Below are positions 43,801 through 47,356 of a DNA stretch of 47,356 bases, one piece after another. The position numbers were made by a program, and so were the translations under genes. Numbering within the stretch: position 1 is the stretch's first letter; the number at the start of each line of letters is the position of its first letter. This DNA comes from Bacillota bacterium (lineage in GTDB: Bacteria; Bacillota; Clostridia; Acetivibrionales; DSM-1351), in the NCBI GenBank assembly GCA_023392075.1, contig JAEVZU010000264.1, positions 1 to 47,356 on the forward strand, given 5' to 3'. The notes under the pieces are model-generated. The model saw only the letters and a program-made list of their open reading frames with translations, had not been told where the DNA came from and searched no databases.

Positions 43801-46800
43801 TTTCGCCTTTGACCGGCATGATTGTATCTGTGGTAACTCCGGTTATTCCTATCTTGGACACTTCCCCAACCCATACAGGTGCCGTTACTGCAATATCCTT
43901 ATCCGGCTGGATTACTCTGAGGAAATAGTACGAGTATTCAGGAGCAATATTAATGTCAAGTTCTCCGCTGCTGCTGTTAAAAACCTGCTGCTCTATAACC
44001 CTTCCGCCGTTTACCACAACTTCAACAGTACCTATACTTGAATCATCAGGGTCATTTATTCCGGCATGGATATGCAGGGACTCAGGTACTGAACTTATAA
44101 TTGAGCCCATCACCTGATCATTAACAGTATACATAATGTCCAGGTTCTTATCCTCGGTTGAATACATTGACATATTATTTATACCCTGCAGCAAACCGGC
44201 CTCTGAGAAATCATCAGTAATTATTACCGAACGGGCATTATTTGAATTTCCCCAATTACCCTTGTGATTGTCCTGGTTATTGGTCGGCGCCACGTGCCAG
44301 CCCTTATCAAGCGCCTGAATATAGTATTCGTAAGAGGGAAAATATCCGCCGCTGCCAACGGCGCCCTCACCGTTACCTACTTCAATCATGTTTATGCGTT
44401 CATCAATTCCCTGATCCAGGTATGCAAAATCGGCAAAGGTTCCGAAAGTAGTTCCGGGATGGTTGAACTGTGAAATACTGTCGGGATTACTCTTAAGCAG
44501 TTCATAATAAGCTTTCATACCTGCATTGTCGTCTTTTTTATTCAATGTCGAATTATTCCGGCTGACAATACCCTGGGTATTGAAGGTATTAATATGTCCA
44601 GGCCCGCCTGACCAGGTCATTTCAAAGCCAGGTACGGCAAGCACGCCGTTGTTTTGTTCATTAAAGGAACGCATGGTACGGGTATAGGTCTCCCACTTTG
44701 CACGGCTTTCCGGAGTTGCCTTTGATATATCCCCCAATGCTGCTTCAGGATTGGCTGCAGAGGTGGTATCAAAATAATTGGAATGATCGGTAAAGGCAAC
44801 AAACTGTACATTATCATTTTTAGGAATGTTTTTAATATAATCCAGACCATTCTGCAGTGTGCCCGAACCGTCCGAGTACTCTGCGGTGTGGGAATGCAGC
44901 TGTCCGAAGTATGCCTTCAAGGTCGGCTCACCCACATTGAAGCTCCAGGTTTTTTCTGTTTTTGCATTATCGCTTGTCCTGGTTATGCTCACAAATGCGG
45001 TAAATTTTCCGTCGGCAAGGTCTGCAGCCGGTTTATACACTGCCTTGCTTCCCGAGACTGTCATAACCGCGTCCTTTAATATTTCGGTGCCGGCTTTATC
45101 TTTAAGTGTCAATGCCGCACTGACGTCATCGGCATTTTCAAAAGTTACTGAGATCTCAGGCCTTTTTTCGTTTCCCGTGGCACTTCCGGCAGCCGGTGCC
45201 ACATAAATAATTCTAGGCAGATTTTCAACGGTAACGGCAGTTACCGGGGATATAGCACTTAAACCGCTCACATCAGTGGCTTTTATTGTAAAGGTGAAGC
45301 TGTTGATTACAGCTGTAATCTGTTCTGCGGGAACAGTATATTCATACTTTCCTGTGGTTGGATTTTTAGACATTATCATATCAACATGCGTATCGGCACC
45401 AAGGGTATAGCTGACAGTAACACTGCCCACGCCCTTGTTGTCCTTCACATCCACAGAAATGGTATATGCCGCACCTGTCCTGGCATTGGCCGGAACGGAG
45501 GGAATTGTAATAACAGGCGGCTTTGTGTCGTTTGAAACGCTATAAACAGCTTTACCCCCATTTGAACCCGGAGCACCCACACGGAGCTGATCCGTGGTAT
45601 TATATTTGGAAAGTACGGCAAGCAGATCAACCTTTTCCCCCGATGTTACTCCAGAGGGATATGTGGCTGCGCGGTAAATTGGAAAGGTTACATTATTTTT
45701 ATCGGTAATATTTGTAGATCCACTACTGTTATATGCTCCCAAACTAACACCCTTCAACATGACCACTTCAGAAATAAGGCTGCTTTTTTCGGTTTTCAGA
45801 ACCTCAAATGACTCATACTCCTGTGGTGGAATACTCACGGTATCCTTTGCGGCAGCAACCAGAACACCGGCTGTTGTATTGGTAAGCTGGGGAACTGATC
45901 CATAGCTTCCCTTTGTCCCCGTCACTTTAACCACATCACCTGTTGAAAAACCGTCCAGGGGGTTATAAACCTGGAGTGCAACTATCTCCCCATCAATTAC
46001 ATCCTGAAGAATTGCGCTGTCCGTATTATCATAATTGCCAAACCGGTAAGCGAGCTGCCCCACCACTGTAACAGTTGTTGCAGGTGAATCGGCAATACTT
46101 ATGACTTCATTTATGTTTTTTGAACCCGCCGGAAAACTGTTGTCGGGAATAGGGTCGGCGATATTTCCAGCCTCCTTGATTGTATATGTAAATGAGACAA
46201 CATCACTGTCCTCCAGCACACCGCTTTCATCTACAGCAATGGCCGTAATGCTGACATCTGTGTTAATGGCAATCGGAATTGAATATCTCACACTTATTCC
46301 ACTTCCTGTAGTAGCAGTTGGCGTACTTCCGTCAACAGTATAATAGATAGCAGCCCCGCTTGTTGTACTTGCAAGTGCCACCCTGGTGCCCGAAACTACA
46401 GGCCCTTCAGGTATGGAGGCTGTAGGGGCTGCAACTCTGGTTTCGATTGGATTCCCTCCGCTTTCGGAGTTTCTGGGATTTGGAGCAGCAGTTATAAAGT
46501 CCGTACTATTGTCGTCAGTATCAATCCCGTCAGTTGTTCTTATAATGGCCAAGGTGTTGGAAGGAGCCGGGGCTGCTGCTGAACCCTCGTATGCATTTGC
46601 AGTTCCGGCACCGACAAAGTCGATTACCTTGGAATCATTAATTCCTGTTATTGCTGTTGTAGCTTGGACTAATGCAACTTTAAAATCTGTACCGCTCATC
46701 GCAATATTTCCGGTTTTATCAGGCGTAGGTAAATCAGCCGTGCCGCCGTTACCCTTAGCTTCCTGAATAAGATAATAACCTCCGGCTTGAATTATGCCTG

Positions 46801-47071
46801 TCAGTACAGTGAGGTTGCTGCCGCTAAAAGCACCTGTTTTTGAAGCATACTGGACCGACCATCCGTCCAGTGCTATATCAGAGTTAGTCGGATTGTACAA
46901 CTCAATAAAATCATTTTTATAGGTGGCTCCTGAATTACCTCCTCCCCCGTAAACCTGATTGATTACTACATTATTTCCCTCCCGAGCTGCAAACAGCTCT
47001 GCAGGAAATATTGAAAAACAAACCGCCAGCACTAAAAACAGTGCAAGATACCTTTTACCTGCTCTCTTCAT
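40814..47071 (-). CDS. Giant S-layer-anchored surface protein with lamin-tail, PHP-type metallohydrolase and OB-fold domains
   Basis: The product has 2085 residues. Order: signal peptide (1-29), lamin-tail domain (about 33-200; VVINQVYGGGGNSG, FIELYNPT), chitobiase-C-like Ig domain (about 212-298), YhcR/OB-fold domain (about 325-500), Ig-like domains (to about 712), then a PHP-type phosphoesterase (about 718-985). The PHP part has metal-ligand motifs GQLHSHTAEYSDG (His726, His728), FTDHSNY (Asp762, His763), Glu817, QFNHPG (His871) and QDNHKGNWG (Asp934, His936). A ThuA/GATase-like region (about 1187-1320), two OB-like repeats (about 1480-1675), a Ser/Asn/Gly linker (about 1674-1708) and three SLH repeats (about 1905-2085) that fix it to the cell wall follow. 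Related proteins are described as CehA/McbA-type or extracellular nucleases/phosphoesterases. Nucleic acid or phosphate scavenging is inferred. Confidence 0.85.
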   Translation of the reverse strand: MKRAGKRYLALFLVLAVCFSIFPAELFAAREGNNVVINQVYGGGGNSGATYKNDFIELYNPTNSDIALDGWSVQYASKTGAFSGSNLTVLTGIIQAGGYYLIQEAKGNGGTADLPTPDKTGNIAMSGTDFKVALVQATTAITGINDSKVIDFVGAGTANAYEGSAAAPAPSNTLAIIRTTDGIDTDDNSTDFITAAPNPRNSESGGNPIETRVAAPTASIPEGPVVSGTRVALASTTSGAAIYYTVDGSTPTATTGSGISVRYSIPIAINTDVSITAIAVDESGVLEDSDVVSFTYTIKEAGNIADPIPDNSFPAGSKNINEVISIADSPATTVTVVGQLAYRFGNYDNTDSAILQDVIDGEIVALQVYNPLDGFSTGDVVKVTGTKGSYGSVPQLTNTTAGVLVAAAKDTVSIPPQEYESFEVLKTEKSSLISEVVMLKGVSLGAYNSSGSTNITDKNNVTFPIYRAATYPSGVTSGEKVDLLAVLSKYNTTDQLRVGAPGSNGGKAVYSVSNDTKPPVITIPSVPANARTGAAYTISVDVKDNKGVGSVTVSYTLGADTHVDMIMSKNPTTGKYEYTVPAEQITAVINSFTFTIKATDVSGLSAISPVTAVTVENLPRIIYVAPAAGSATGNEKRPEISVTFENADDVSAALTLKDKAGTEILKDAVMTVSGSKAVYKPAADLADGKFTAFVSITRTSDNAKTEKTWSFNVGEPTLKAYFGQLHSHTAEYSDGSGTLQNGLDYIKNIPKNDNVQFVAFTDHSNYFDTTSAANPEAALGDISKATPESRAKWETYTRTMRSFNEQNNGVLAVPGFEMTWSGGPGHINTFNTQGIVSRNNSTLNKKDDNAGMKAYYELLKSNPDSISQFNHPGTTFGTFADFAYLDQGIDERINMIEVGNGEGAVGSGGYFPSYEYYIQALDKGWHVAPTNNQDNHKGNWGNSNNARSVIITDDFSEAGLLQGINNMSMYSTEDKNLDIMYTVNDQVMGSIISSVPESLHIHAGINDPDDSSIGTVEVVVNGGRVIEQQVFNSSSGELDINIAPEYSYYFLRVIQPDKDIAVTAPVWVGEVSKIGITGVTTDTIMPVKGEKITFETRLYNYENSPLKIDKMEYSITHLNNTQVINTVTGIADIPAKTDASSYMFEYIPDVLGIVALTVRVQARLGETPFNFEVKKEFEVLDPSSIVPIAIDGGHSNFYVTGNYNDSDKAFIEMCNRSGIRAVRLGKGELTYDNLEDKKLLVLTVPFVSFGTPVTPFLYTDAEIEAIKQYADNGGNIIVCSKSDRGDPTGAGEQAAVISNGILEAIGAKARIEQGIVVDPDRASNESYRITLGGETAEDQKVFNYEAMHADALASAFLKDVKETTNNTFSAYNSAPIDANGATPLVQGFPGTTWGTSFADLLGSAQKYAPKPGAARITPEGQTYLMTAETLPGGGFAIVSGVTFFSTFEVKIDLDNVTQKQNSNYQLVQNIIDSIKPSQTVTGIDEVHKAPEGQRFVIEGIVTSNASGYDRDTAFFDCIYVQDSTGGINVFPVSGNIRAGQTVRITGYTSSYLGERQLQAGITEVVDSTVKELPEPKKITSREANEGTYLGSLVKLEGTVAGISTANNVVESIMVHDSSGTDARVFIDGYITSSKAINNLTAGAKISAVGLSSHDTLGYRIRIRNRDDIVCSMQNSGGSDGGGNNGNNNGNGNNGSNSSSNSSNNNNKNNAPVIDISDKSSVKFTPDVTVNNGEANVTINDKDTQALITAAIQNNKSGIIISPGYKGAADKLSVTLSVHSLSALAGQDKIDLTVNSDAIASVRITNDVIKEISRLGGTNVAISLQQEKDRSVNIGIAVDNNSLTRLNGKIIVSIPVSKSAGGLVAVLVNKDGSESIIPKSVLIDGGVTLLLEGSATIKLKDNSKTFTDVSSDSAVAADIAFVTSRNLFTGTGSNQFSPDKKMTRSMIVAVLYNLESRPGSAGGFSFADVKPDAWYGEPLAWAVENDITAGAGNNMYEPNREITRSELACMLYKYAMTAGIDTGEPAAAGAFADGRTVPVWSADAMGWAIGAGLINADDNNRINPNAKISRAEVAGILRHLVELGMK

Positions 47072-47232
47072 TACATCCGTCCTTTCTCAAAAAACCTTTA
47101 ACCGGGATTATTGTTCCTGTTTTTATACTACATTATTTTCCATATTATACTAATAGAAATTTATGATTTCTTTTATTCCGTGTAAAACTTATGTAAATAT
47201 TATGCCAGGAGGTGCATACATATCAAAAAACA

Positions 47233-47356
47233 AAGAGGCTGTCTCAAAATAGAAATTAAAAATCTATTGAGAGGCAGCTCTCTTTTTGTCTAGAAAATAG
47301 TAAAAGCAACCTCCGAAGAAGCTGCTTCTAGTGTATAATTTAATTATGACGAAAAA
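47233..47356 (+). mobile_element. Left end of an insertion sequence (IS1182-like), cut by window edge
   Basis: GAGGCTGTCTCAAAAT at about 47235 resembles the terminal repeat common in IS1182-type elements. It forms a long imperfect hairpin with CTATTGAGAGGCAGCTCTCTT (47264-47284), a typical read-through block at IS ends. Downstream lie a TATAAT box (47334-47339) and the first codons of a frame starting at ATG 47346 (MTKK...), probably the transposase. Confidence 0.6.

Overview
The window looks like chromosomal DNA of a low-GC Gram-positive anaerobe of the Clostridia, probably a saccharolytic soil or plant-matter degrader. The signs are AT-rich intergenic DNA, strong AGGAGG ribosome sites, lipoprotein-type solute-binding proteins, an SLH-anchored giant surface protein, and LacI-type control of polysaccharide genes. 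The genus is inference. No rRNA, tRNA, CRISPR array or prophage was seen.

Layout. 1-884: cut-off LplB-type sugar permease (-). 1307-2825: ECF sigma factor and overlapping DUF4179 anti-sigma-like membrane protein (-). 3108-4025: LacI-family regulator (-). 4236-8456: secreted GH31 enzyme with CBM35, three FN3, CBM25 and CBM20 domains (-). 8659-19872: a tight six-gene operon transcribed right to left: NRPS, zinc dehydrogenase, maltosyltransferase-like GH13, a maltose-binding-protein homologue without signal peptide, RibD-type reductase and MATE exporter. 20165-22306: secreted cyclodextrin glucanotransferase. 22800-31674: maltodextrin operon, in transcription order malE, malF, malG, maltosyltransferase-like GH13, alpha-glucan phosphorylase and cyclomaltodextrinase-like GH13. 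32080-33105: LacI/MalR-type regulator. 33606-39370: oppBCDFA peptide transporter (+). 39474-40718: YibE/F membrane protein (-). 40814-47071: giant SLH-anchored PHP-type phosphoesterase (-). About 47233-end: left end of an insertion sequence.

How the parts work together. Extracellular starch can be bound and converted by the CBM-bearing CGTase and the GH31 enzyme. The products would enter through MalEFG and be processed by the neopullulanase-like enzyme, a maltosyltransferase and the phosphorylase. The ATPase for MalFG is not here, so a shared MsmX-like ATPase elsewhere is likely. A 16-bp LacI-type operator occurs in identical form, 6 nt downstream of the -10 box, both before malE and before the CGTase leader. 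A diverged third copy sits just before the CGTase gene.

The most unusual element is the 11-kb operon at 8659-19872. It joins a one-module NRPS, whose C-terminus carries a BtrH-like acyltransferase domain and a DUF1349/lectin-like domain, to alpha-glucan proteins (a second maltosyltransferase paralogue and a cytosolic MBP), two reductases and an exporter. I infer a dedicated pathway for an aminoacylated or peptidyl oligosaccharide made from maltodextrin or an amino sugar and exported by the MATE protein. I know of no described system with this composition, but I could not search.
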